Assembly (NCBI GenBank): GCA_963920665.1
Contig: OY987264.1
Location: 30,980,906-31,044,905 of the forward strand
DNA length: 64,000 bases
Source of the DNA: Straminergon stramineum
Lineage: Eukaryota; Streptophyta; Bryopsida; Hypnales; Calliergonaceae
Direction of reading: 5' to 3'
Below the pieces are notes generated by a model. It did no database searches, was not told the origin of the DNA, and saw only the letters and a program-made list of their open reading frames with translations. Of the stretch, positions 50,110-62,014 are shown piece by piece (the first letter of the stretch is position 1; each line of letters opens with the position of its first letter). Both the position numbers and the translations under genes were made by a program.

Positions 50110-52400
50110 CAATGGTGGCCATCATCACTATTCTTATTGTAAGGCACCCATTGGAGTTGCATGACTAGGCCTACAATCAATATCATTACTACCCTTTATA
50201 AAGACAACCAATGAAGATGCTCTCAATTTGAAGCACCCATCCCCACCCATCATCCAAACCAATCTTGGGAGTTTGTAGATACACGAAGTTCAAAGTGTAG
50301 AGCTTGTGTACATGAATGCAAACAATGGTTTAGTATACACTATGTATTTGGACTTCACAACTTCATGGTATATTCATAGATATTAAAAAAACAATCAATT
50401 TTATTTTGAAAATTTATGATTTTCAATTGCTAGTGTGTTTAAAAATAATCTCATGGTGTATACCTATTGGCTTGAAAGTGTTGATTATAAGTGCTTCTAC
50501 TTTATGTTGGAATCAAAAATGAATTTTTGAGTTTTTGAAATTTAGATTTGCCTCTATTGAATTTGTGATGCTTTGACTTCTAAATAAGTATGAAGAAACT
50601 AAATATTAGAAGTAACTTAGTCTTGTGAAATATAAAACCCAACCAAAATGTTCAAGTTCCCTTGTTAAAAATATCTTTCTAGAAATAAACTTGTGTCCAT
50701 GACTTTTGATAAGATTCCCACCAAAAAATTGTTGGCCAACAATTCTAATTCCTTGCTTGCAACCAATGCCTTCAAAAATTGATATTTAATTTGTTGAAAA
50801 CTCTTGAATTTTCTTTTAGCTTTGGACATTTCTATTCTTGAATCAATTATATTCTAAAGTGACATGCACATAAGACATGTTATGTATGCACAAGCACTTT
50901 TTACGAATTACTTTTATATTTCTTTTTGCATTTATTTAGATGCAATGCAACGCTTACTTTATTTTATTCAAATTTCACTTCTACATCCTATACAAGGGAA
51001 TACTTTTAAATACCTATGTATGGGTGTTGGTGTGAAAATCAAGCTCTACAAATTATCCTATCAACATTTAAAATAAATATCACCTTATAACAACTGTCAG
51101 TTTGAAAGAAATCAGGAAAATTTATAAAAACCATCCAATAAGATTTCAAATTGAACTAATTCAAAATAAACAAACTTTGAGATATTTGTATCACATGCAT
51201 TAATAAGATAAATTAATGTATAGTACATGGTCTGGTCTTAATAGTGCATATGATGCTAATTTCCTATAGTAACATTATTTTGAATCAATTAATATTATTA
51301 GTTTGTATGCATTTCTACAAAAACAAAAAAAATAGTCAATGCCAATAATTTTTTAGGTGATGCTAGTTTTTCTCCTCACCAATAGGACAAATAAATGTAG
51401 TTCTAATAGTGAATTTTAGATGAATAAGCAAAAGCACCTAATTGCAACACCTTTTATTCTCCTATACCTAAAACAATTGGCTTTGAATGAACATTCTATA
51501 GCTTGAAACCAAACTTTTGTTAAATTTTTTATGAAGTGCCAAAGTGGTGATACAAAATATTATAGTGATGCTCCAAATTTCAACATTCATCCATATACTA
51601 GATAAAAATATCACATTAGCACATATCACATGTCCAAAATTCTATTTTCATCTACAATCTAGCAATTTCATCGAAGACTTTTTTTTAGTTTGAAAAGATG
51701 ACAAGTTTTTTGAAGCAACCAATAAAAGCCAAGACATTCCATCCTTCAAAGGTATTCATTCAAAGTGAATCTAGAATTATGTATATTATTCTTTATATTT
51801 TCACCTTTGAAAATTTATAAAACATTCATTGGGTATTTAAAATATTATTTATTATTACAAAACCATTGAAAGTGCATTTTTTCTTGAATTTGCTAATAAT
51901 CTTTAGTCCACTAAAATTACATTTCTTTGAAGTTTGCTAATAATCAATAGATTTATTAATCCTTAATTGACGCTATGGCCATTTTTTGGCCAATGAATGA
52001 CAAAGAATCTTTCTATGTAGGATAAAAGTGCAATTGTTCATTTGTAGAATTTTGTGCAAAAAGAAGAAATGATACACAATAATTTGAGTTCTAACGAGCA
52101 TTTTTTTAGAAGTAGATGATGTCATCCAATGTCCAAAGGGATGATTTCCACGGGTACTAGCCACACCTTCAAGAAATAATCCTAATAGAATAATTTGGTG
52201 ATCATGGAAATCATCGCTTTTGAAACTGTGTGACATCATCTACTCTAAAAAAACCAAAAATATTCTTTTGAGGTCAAACTACTATGCAAGATCTCTCCTT
52301 TTTGTACAAAATTATAAGGATGAACAATTACACTTTTGTTCTACATAGGAAGATTCTTTGTCATCCATCAAACAAAAAAATCCTCAACATCATTTAAGGG
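50110..52400. other. AT-rich intergenic DNA, no gene seen
   Basis: No exon, RNA gene or clear repeat structure was found. Confidence 0.5.
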
Positions 52401-52427
52401 TTAAATTTTTTAGGTATTGCTCGACCT

Positions 52428-52613
52428 TCAAGGTACTCGAGTAGACTGGAAAAAGTGTGAAGCTTTTTTAGGTGCTGTTACTTTTTGTAGCTTTAAAGTT
52501 GGATGAATAGAATCAAGTAACATTTTTTCCGTTCGTTCAGTTCTGACACCCTCGACGATGCACGGTGCCGCCAATGCAACCACTTCCCGCTCCATTTGAA
52601 TTTTTTGCTCCAC
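52428..52613 (-). CDS. Possible first exon of a divergent gene, unidentified
   Basis: A 61-codon frame with gene-like composition and codon use lies in a GC-richer island that faces away from the large gene at 52884. It starts MEQKIQMEREVVALAAP and contains IVEGVRTERTEKMLLDSI. I do not recognise it. A possible donor, CAAAAA-GTAACA, lies after TLKLQ, but no further exon was found in the AT-rich DNA downstream. It may be the start of a real gene, a truncated relic, or chance within a shared promoter. Confidence 0.25.
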   Translation of the reverse strand: MEQKIQMEREVVALAAPCIVEGVRTERTEKMLLDSIHPTLKLQKVTAPKKASHFFQSTRVP

Positions 52614-52811
52614 TTGTCTTGGCCACTCCGCTCGTCAGCGGATAGCCGCCCGTGTTGCAGAGCCATTTATAGGTCTGAAGCTAACATCTAGCAATCGGCC
52701 CGTTTAAGTAAATACTTACTCAGTAAGCTTCCGTGCAATTCGTTTATTAGGTTTGAACGAAGGAATCTGTGGAGCTGCTGCTGCCCTAATTGAAAAGCCC
52801 CGGTGCAAGAT

Positions 52812-52820
52812 TTAGGGTTT
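52812..52820 (+). promoter_or_regulatory. Telo-box-like motif in the leader of the large gene
   Basis: TTAGGGTTT is the telo-box AAACCCTAA in inverse, 64 bases before the start codon at 52884. It resembles the motif near CUL3. Confidence 0.45.
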
Positions 52821-52883
52821 AACGGAGTGTTTTTCTCTTTTCATGAGGCGGTCGGCTTCTCCACGCTTGCACGGAACGCAGAG

Positions 52884-55800
52884 ATGGCGGTGGATGCGGA
52901 CGACGTGATCAGGTTCGATCAGTTGGTGCGCATCTTTGTGGACACTGATGAGGACACACATTTCATTGTGTCCATTGTGCGTACCTCCACCGTGGCCGAA
53001 CTCCGAGGTGAATTTCTTTCTCTTTTTCTCTGCGTAGCAATTTGTACGGCGCTGCAATTGGATGTTGGGTTCATTTTGGTGCAATTATGACTGTGTTCAT
53101 AGAAAGACGGAAGAGCATTCTCGATTCTAAAAGTCCTCTATTGGGTTCGTTGTTGCGTTTTTTAAAAACTCAGTTCTGATGCGAAGAGTGAAGAAAGGTG
53201 TAATTGATAATGGTTTGTGAATCGGAGAAGGAGATTAATCCGTTTTTTTAGGTAGGTACTTGTCAATTGTGACATTGGAGTTTCTTGTAGTACTGGAAAC
53301 TGCGTTTGTAGAGAGCGTCCTTCTGAATTAAGGTGATCAAGTTATGAAGTTTGATGTTTGTGGTGAATTTGTATTGCTGCAGAGTTGGTGAAGGTGACAC
53401 ACCGACACTGTTACCCTTTCAAGGGTGATATCGAAATTGGACAGCTTGCGGTATGGTTTCCTTCTATCCGACCATGGGACGTCAATGGCGATGTTTATTG
53501 CTACAATTTCTTGTTCGTGTTTTGTGAGACATGCCGAGGTTGTTTGTGTTGTAAGATTCAGAGGAGTGTTTTGAGATGGGCTACTGAAATCTGAGTCAAC
53601 TACTTAGTAGGCAGGTGATGCTTGCGTTTGGGAGGTAGAAGAATAAACACCGATTCATAGATGAGATGTCGGTGCACTGACGTTATGATATATGCTTCAA
53701 TGAGGTCACAGGTGCCTGGTGGAGAACACGGATACCATCTAGCTGATTTTCTTCGAATAGGGCAAGTGTATGATAAGGACGAAGGAAAGGTGTTTGCGGA
53801 GGTGAAGAGCTGTGATCCTGCGTCAAGCAACAGGGATGGACTTATACGAAAGCCTGCCCTTAGTTTCATAAAGAGTTCAACGCCCAAGAAAGTTCCCTTG
53901 GTAACACCGCGACCACTTGCTGGTGAACCCTGTGCACAGTTGGCTGTTGAGCAGTGGAAAGAGTTGAAAGAACCGAAGTTGCTGAAGGAAGAGGCAGATG
54001 ATGATGTAGATTGTTTATTAGGTTCACAAGAGCCTCTGGATCGACTTCCCGGAATAGTTAGTGGGTTGGCGGATTCTCTCGAGGGACCGACTGATGGGAG
54101 GTTGTTGGAGGGTCTAGGTGCAGTTCTCTGTGATGGAAGAGCTGAAAATGCAGAAGCTCCCTTAGTCACGAAGGTATCCAGCTTAGACCAAGACAAATGC
54201 ATAGCAGAACCGGACAGCTTTAGTGAAGGCGTTACACCTGCATTGACATTTGATATTAAAGGGGTCAGTAGAAAAAGGGATTCATCGGTAAGTAATGAAC
54301 GGCCTTCGAAGTCACGAAGGCTCACTGAAGCACCTAGCGGCAGCACCTCAAACGTGCCGGAAGCAAATGGTTGCCTCAAGGCCAGGAGTGCAGCGCTGGA
54401 TCGGAAAGGGGGCGAAAGATTGAACCCTCACGGCATGCACGAGAATGTGAATGGACTTACTGGAGGTTCACTATCACAGATGAATCGCTGTGGTGATTTA
54501 GATTTAAATCTATTATCTTCGTCTGGAAGGAAAAGGAAAAAGAAGAAGCATGTGCTTAACCTTGATCTTACAATTAGTGAGAATCGAAATGAAGCCTTAA
54601 AGGGTGATTTTCCTGGGGTTGAGGACAAAGAAGAGAGGTGCGATGCTGAGACTGAGAATAAAGAAGACGCTGGTACTGAAATTTGTTCCGGAGTAGTAGC
54701 TAGTGGCAATGTTGGTGTCGAAGTTGACAGAGCAAAGAAAACAGATTCGTTGCCGGACGGCCTTGGCGTGTCACCAGCTCTGCTACCGAAAAAGAAGACG
54801 AAGAAGAGACGGGAGCAGAAGCAAGAGCAGAAGCCAGAGAGGAAGCTGATAAAGAAGAAGAAAAAGAAATGCGAGACTATTCCGGTTGTGAGCGCCAGTC
54901 TGAATCATGTACTGAATGAATCTGATAGGGAACATGAACAGGAGAATGGCCATTGCACGTACGTAACCTCGGCTCTTGTAGATCCGGGGTTGGTTGCGAA
55001 AGCTACAAGCCCTAATCACTCTCAGCATGTGAATAATAATGAGGAAGTTGACAATATTGCTCTTAAAGACGTTGAGAAAAAAAAGGCAAGCAAAAAGCTA
55101 AGGAAGAAAGGCACATGTCTGTCTGTCGATGTCAGTGACCAGAAGGGCTCCCAAAATTCAGGAAGACCTCCGGTATTAAATCTCTCGAAAGACGAGGTTT
55201 CAGAAATCAGAATCCTAGGAGGAGAAGCTCTAGTGCTGAATGAAGCATCTGGAGAAGGTATGATTCGGAATGGTGTCGAACTGGCTAATGTTGATGACAA
55301 GGTGCTCTCGCCAAGAAAGAATTTGAAGAGTGCTTTCAACGATGCTGAGACTAGCGCCTCCCACAAAGGTGGTTCAGGGACCTCTCTCCCCATACAGGTT
55401 GCGAAAGTCGGTTCTGTTGAAAGTCAGGAGTCTCCCAATCCATCAAAGTAAGCTACTCGTCTCTGCTTGGTTCAATTGCATTGTTAGTCTTAAGCTGGCA
55501 TTACAGCTTCCATTGAGCTTCCTTTTTCAGGACTTTGGTTGATAGATGGAATTTTAAGCCTGTGCTCTTGAGGTCTGGATTGCAAGTACGGTAATCCGGC
55601 AATCCATAAATGATCTGTACTGGTTTTGTAATCAGCTTTGTTGGCAAATACAGAAAAGCTGGCCGCGGCGCTCCGTCGGAAACTCGCCGCTCTGAAAGTT
55701 CTCAAGATGTGACGAATTGCGAAGGAAGAAACTCCAAGGTTAGTGAAATACGGAGCTTCCAGGGCTCAGAGAAGACTCAGCAACACTCAGAGGGTGTTAA

Positions 55801-58800
55801 TAAAGGCTCAGAGGTGTCCGCAGCTCAGATTCGTCCAGTTAGGGTTAAGAGATCGCCAAGGTACTCGGAAGCTAACAGCGGGCATGTCATTGCCTCACCA
55901 GGCAGAGTTGCACATGTCTCTAGTGACCGATTAGAAAGCGAGCCTGGGCACATCAACCAGTTTACAGTTGCCAAGCCTGACGAAGTCGCGCTCTCTGGAA
56001 CTTGTACCGGAGAGAGTTCTGCAGAGAGTGACCCTAGATCTGCTAACCAAACTAAAGTAGGAAACCAGCACGATGTAAGCAGGAAAGAAGATCGAGTACG
56101 GAAGATTACGAGTCCTACTCCTAATAGTGTGAGAAGTCCTGAGGAGCACGCCAGTACATCTCCTAAAAGGGCAGATGACAGAGAAACTAATCTGAAGATT
56201 GACTCACTTCAATTCTTTTCTCAAGATCAGTCATTTCAAGTCGCTCCAACACAGGTGAAATACTTGTTTTACACTAAGTTTCGGAATTTTCGAATGCTGA
56301 GCGATTTTTCTGATTCGCGTTGTAGAGCTGAGTTGTCCTTTCACTGCTTATTTTTTCATTGCAGCATTGCTCTTACATTTGTTTACATTAGAATCTTTGT
56401 TGTACCTTGGCAACAGTGTTTGCTCATTGCTTGGGATGTACCTTGTCATATATGAATCAGGTTGCGAAGGCGTTATCGAATAATACAACCGAGGGTAATA
56501 GTGATGAGTCCGACACCAACCCAGACGAAGATATAGATGAATCGAAGAAGCAAAAAGCAGGTAACCTTGGCATTTCTGACAAAGGCGTTGGAGAGTCAGA
56601 CGATTCAAGTGATGAAACTGGGCATAGAGATGATCCACCTTTGACAACCAGGATTCCTGTTCCATTTGTTAATTTTTCACGTGTGTTCTCTTATGATCTG
56701 TTTGATTGACGGGGATTTCATTTTCTTGTAAGGATTTGGATCAGGCACTGGTCGTCAGTCTAAAGAATCAGTCCAGCGACATGCCGTAGAAATGCTGTAG
56801 AAATGCCGTAGTTGCAACTTTGTAAGTACATGGCAAAGTATTCTGGTTTTGAAGTCAATCACTCAGCTGAATGCCCTATGTTTGCAGTTTCCAGCAGTGG
56901 CGGTATGAAATCAAGTCAAATCTTTAAACGTCGGGCCTCCGGAGTAGCTGCAGGCATTGAAGAGAAGTAAAACTTTTCAAGCTCTTCTTTCTCTTTCGTT
57001 ATTGTAGGTGCTTAGGGGGTTGAGGTCTTACTTATGAACACCGCTTTATATGCATACCTTGAGATTGTATTTGAACAAAGGCCGTGTGACTAGTAGATCG
57101 TCTTATGTAGTATGAGAAGAATTTCAATTGCTCCTGATTCCATTATCTTGTAAAAGTGTAGGTTTGCTCACTTTATTGGGAGTCAAGATGGCTTGGATGA
57201 ACTTATGGGCATCAATCTTGGTCAACGGAAGCGCAGTATGCCAATCGAGCCTTTAACGCAAGCTGGATCTCTTGCGACAGCTGCCGATAGTCTATTTGAC
57301 TTACCGTCGAACACGCAGGAAAGTGTCAAGAACTGCTCAATGACTCTTCCTGGACGTGCTGTGGGCTTGGAAAGATATCAAGCAGTAGACCTTGCACCGG
57401 CATCCCAAATCTCAACAGGGACATTGCTTACTCCACAATTCAAAGTCCCAAAGCCTGTTACCATTGAAAAGATTTCAGGCGCCGGTCTGGGCGCAGCAAT
57501 GGCATTCCAATCATCTGGAAAAGCAGTTTCCAAGACTGGTGTAAAAGCATTACGTCTGAAGAGGACTGACTCGATTAAACAGGCGGACAAAAAGAAAGAA
57601 AGAAAGAGTTTTCCCGAAAAACATAATGATGCCAGCCTTTTAGCAATTCGTGAATCTTCAGAAAAGGCTTTAATGGATGACCACGAAGCTGCAGAAGAGA
57701 AACAAACACCTGCAGGACTTTATAACCTTTTATACACGCCGGAGAGTCTCAAAGAGACTTTCCGAAATGATTTAAATGCTGCAACGAATAGGAAATCTTC
57801 TGTAGAGAAGACCAGCGAGGAGGTAATAATTTGCTTTTCTCTTTCAGGTTGGTAGTATTAATTTCGTAATTGTTGGTTTTTGATTTTTCAACTTCTAAAT
57901 CGGTCTCATATTCAGCAAGAATTGTGTGGTCCTTTTCATAATATGGACACTATCATATTTAGACATATTTTTGGCGCCAGGAATCGGTTGTGACTATTCT
58001 TTGATGTGATTTAAGTGGGACAAGCGACGTGAAATATATTTCATGTTGTGCTGCATGCAGAGATTGGAGGTACAATGCCAAGATGCACAATTTATGATAG
58101 CGATCAACACAGATCACATTTCAGAAGATAAAAGAGAAGAGGAGAAACTGGAATGCAATCAAGAATCCAAGGGACCTTCTTGTGTTGTTGAGGATGCGCC
58201 AAATATGACTGGGAAAAAACGCAAGGAGCGAAAAAGAAAAGAGAGCCTGGAAACGGGTCTGGTTGGAAGTCAAGATGTATCCGGGTTTGATGCCAGCGGG
58301 AAAAAGAAAAAGAGAAAGACATCAGTGACCGGAGAGAAAAGGAAGAAGAAAAGGAAGTCAGATCTCGAAGAGGCCGCTATTTTGCGTGAGACGTCTGTTG
58401 ATCGGAGTGCAAGAGAAACTGAGGAGCTCTACTTAAAATTTGAGAAGAGTAACAAGGGCTTTTGGTTACAGAGTAATGTTTTAAGCTTGAAGGAGGACGC
58501 AGGGAAGACAGAGAATCGCGTTTCCCCAGCTGCAAATTCGGTTTCCATTGACGCAGTTGAAGGAGAAGACATTGCCCAAAGTAAGCTGGAAGGTCGAGTA
58601 GCGCGAATCGATGACACAGATAATAACGAGGTGAAGCCCGACACTCCAGTCCCTGGGGGTATTGCAGCCGATAACAAGCTGGGTCCTGATCTTTGTGGTG
58701 GAACCTCCGAAGCGAGTGATAGAGAAGACGGTGTTTTTTTGTCTGAAGGTAGGGGAGTCATAGAACTGGTAAGGAATAAGTTATAACAGTATTACATACT

Positions 58801-60220
58801 TTTCTGGTCTTGAGCTGATGAGCTACGTATCCCTCCCGTTGGCACCATTGCCCCTAATTTTTCAAGACATGCCTTGTACTGGTCAAACTTAATTCTATCC
58901 TTCATGATCCCTGTATCTCTTCAGCCCAGTTAACAGAATCTAGCTTATCGAATATAGTTCCACCTTTCTGATCTGGAAAATTCCAAATACTGACCTTGAA
59001 AGTGAAATTAAAACATTGGAAAATTGTGTCTGGAGGTAGTCTCTAGAAAAGGAATCGCTATGGAATGAGTGAATCTTTTGAACTATTTGCAGTTTGCGAT
59101 TTCTAATCCTTCTCTAGTTGCTGTAATGTGACCATGGTTATGAACGAATGGTAACTACATTTTTGCCAGGTTTGGAAATTATCTAAAGGGTGTTAGAGTC
59201 GTGTATGCAGATGAGAAAGTTGGAGCTGCCCATCAAGACAAGCTCCAAAAGGACGTCTTCGACTTTGGCTCGGAAGATGAAGCACCGATGAATACTGTTT
59301 CCAAATCTGTTAAGAAGAGTGGAAAGAGAGAGAGCAAGGCCCAGCGATTGGATGACGTGGCCAGTAAGGCTGTGCAGCGGGTATTAGAAGATGAGATGCT
59401 TCATGTCATGGATTCAACCGCCTCAGTGGGCAAAAAATCAAGGAAAGTTGCCATACCTGTCAAATGGACTGTAAGGATGCGAGGATCACCCATTGTATTG
59501 GCTCCCTCCCTTCATGGCGGTACCGTCCTGTCCGATGCCATTTATCCCACACGTAAGTCTGGCTTCTGTCTCTGTTGCCGTGATCTCTCGTGTAGCAATA
59601 TCTCTATTCTTGATCTTAGCGTTAACCGTAAGTGCCTAAGATAAAATAACACAGTTTACTTTGGAAGCTGACAGTCAAATTGTACTAACTGTGGAAACAC
59701 ATCTCTATCGTTTATATGTCTATTTTTTGAATGTAGGGCATGATTTCTTCTTTCTATTGGTATATTTTGTTTCCTTCCAAGATGCTTCCTAAATGAATTA
59801 TGTCACTCATTACTACCCCTGTAGATATGGAAGCAGCCGCGTTTGTTCATTTGTCCACTTCGGGATTAACTCGGTTAAGTGGAGTTAAAGTTTGTTTTCA
59901 TGCTGTCAACTCAGCTTGGAGAGTCTGTAGCTTATGCAGCTCTAGTGGATTCTGAAGGTAGTTGAGTTCATCATGCAGAGTTGGTTTCGTCCCCACATTT
60001 TGTTTCGAAATCGACAGGCGATGTTGATGATGGAGCACAGGTTGAGCGTGGTCTTGAGAGTGCACCCAAGGTTCAAAGGGTCCGAAAGGTCACGAAAGCT
60101 AAACCGAAGCAATCAACTGGAGCAGAGATTTGCCCAGTGGGATGTGGCCGGGTATATACCGGCAAGACTTCAGCTTACTATATCCATAAGCGGAGCTGTA
60201 CTGGAGCTCCTACTGAGTAA
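52884..60220 (+). CDS. Large Lys/Glu-rich nuclear-type protein, ubiquitin-like start, Cys/His end
   Basis: I do not recognise the family. Proposed exons: 52884-53007, 53383-53450, 53712-55447, 55531-55590, 55654-56254, 56461-56560, 56888-56966, 57162-57822, 58061-58779, 59170-59552 and 60018-60220, about 1577 residues. Phases agree throughout, but the exon 9 donor (GTTATA) is weak and chosen to keep frame. The stronger GTAAGG at 58769 would break it. Residues about 8-95 read like a small ubiquitin-like or coilin-like fold (VRIFVDTDE...DFLRIGQVY). The middle is low-complexity with basic clusters such as RKRKKKKH (about 336), KKKTKKRRE (about 425) and KRKKKRK in exon 9, plus acidic patches in exon 6; nuclear location is inferred. 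Exons 8 and 10 contain more ordered parts (FAHFIGSQDGLDELMG, FGNYLKGVRVVYADE, VKWTVRMRG). The end has C-x3-C-x13-H-x3-C, a possible zinc site. TAA at 60218 overlaps a good donor GTAAGT, so a further exon at 60434-60470 may replace the last codons. Confidence 0.7.
59734..59845 (+). repeat. Intronic repeat shared with the response-regulator intron 3
   Basis: The 36 bases at 59734-59769 match 22444-22479 except for two G/A changes, with weaker similarity beyond. It lies in intron 10 of the large gene. Confidence 0.6.
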
Positions 60221-60470
60221 GTAATACTGTAGTGGTCTCTTCCAAAATCCTTCCAGCAACAGTATCTTTCAACAGGGGTTGAACCCGTAATTCTTGTTAG
60301 TGTTTCCTGTAACTATCACTTGATGACGAACGCAAGTTCTAGCTTTTCAGGCGATTTTGAATGGCTCAATGTAGAGACTCCTGTGGTTGGTTCTTTAGTT
60401 GATGTCGATGATGTAATTGTGAATATTTTCTAGGAGTTTTGGAAAGCATCAGAAATCGAAGTTATTATGA

Positions 60471-61437
60471 GGTGAATGCTCTAAAATATGCTGCTATAGT
60501 TCTGACAGGAAATTCTACCAGAGGCAACCACGCAAGCGAATGGTTGCATAGCAAGCAGCGATGTTCGACCTTTCTGTTGGAAATTCACTCACAACTAACC
60601 TTTTCAGCGCCCATGACCTTCAGGCCTCACAAGTCACAATCTCCAATCTAAAGATGGGGTGTGATGAAAATGTAGGGTTTGGTGTCTCTGAATTGCATCA
60701 TTGGATAGCAACCAGAGAATGTGGCATTATTTAGTCGGTAGAAAAACTTATTCTTTCTAAATTCTTTAATATTTTATTGCACTCCAAAGCTTGGATTTTT
60801 TGGGAATAAAATGTGTTTGCACCTAGTACACGGTTACAGACCTCTGCGTGTGACTGCTTTCAAGGTTTTTATGATAAAAAAAGTTTATTTCGCTCATTTT
60901 GAATGGCCAGTTTTGAACCAAAAGATGCATGTCTTTGTCTTGACGTATTTCTAAATTATTATTTTCAGAATGTCAGTACAGAAGTGTTCTACCATAGGGA
61001 CTTTCATTGTCTTAATGTTACTTATTATGCTGGTTCAAGAATGAAGAGAAATTTGGATGAATGAAAGTTGCAACTTTTGGTTTCAAAATATACATGAATG
61101 TATTCAACTTAATAGCCCTGAAAGGTGCTGTAGGACGGAAAGTATCACCTAAATCTTTTTGATAAAATCCATACGATAAGATTAGCTTATGTAATGAAGT
61201 TATACATTAACTAGACAATTGATCCAATGTCATAATACAAATTGTCCAATTTCAAATATTTTAAATTAGTGCTCTTTGGAATATTCTAGAAATAGTTGTA
61301 TAAAGCACTTGAGTTTCCTGTGCCAAAATAATATTTCTTAGTAGAATACTTGGATGACTGTAATACACGATTTTAGTACAAGTTATGAATAGCATTGTGT
61401 GCAATTGCTACAATTATGGAGAAGTAGAATATCATTC
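60471..61437. other. 3' flank of the large gene
   Basis: Probably 3' untranslated region for the first few hundred bases, then AT-rich DNA up to the TTAA elements. No other gene was seen. Confidence 0.45.
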
Positions 61438-62014
61438 TTAACCCCTAAACGCATCGACGTCCATTTTCTGGACGATGAACAGTTTGAAACACTAGTTTCA
61501 TCCTCCTAACTACTTGGATGAAAGTTATTTTAATTTGTGATGACACATTATCAAGTTTTTGTCCTATCTAAGGGTTGGATTTGGTGTTACTAGAGTTCAT
61601 ATTTTTCTAAAATTACAAATGTGCAAGTATGTCAAGTGGTCAAACTGCATTGACTTTAATTCTAAATTGGATTAGCCAAAATGAAGTCATAGATAGGAAG
61701 AACATAAAAATTTCAAAAAATCACCATGTGAAGAGAATCTCATTTCAAATCCATTCCAACAAATTTTACTCAAAAAATGATAATATTTTGCTTGTAATCG
61801 AATTTTGAAGGAATTTTGGAATTTCTCTTTCAAAATTTATAAAAAAATATTGGTGATAAAATTGGTGAATCTGACCGTATAGATGGAATCGAAAAATCAT
61901 AATCTACAACTTTCATTTGTATATCAATTCCAAAATATGCTTCCAGATAGCACTTTATAATGATTTTTCTCAAATTGTCAATTCTGGAGATGAATCTAGA
62001 CGTTTAGGGGTTAA
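61438..62014 (+). mobile_element. TTAA-flanked MITE, group B, copy 3
   Basis: It is 577 bases with intact ends TTAACCCCTAAACGCATCGA and CTAGACGTTTAGGGGTTAA. A small hairpin, GTCCATTTTCTGGAC, lies just inside the left end. It matches the 11182 copy along its whole length. Its right TTAA is also the left TTAA of the next element. Confidence 0.85.

Noticed and set aside
53600..54379. 259-codon minus-strand frame.
   Set aside because: It overlaps the long exon 3 of the large gene, which continues for 1736 bases in the plus frame with consistent splice phases.
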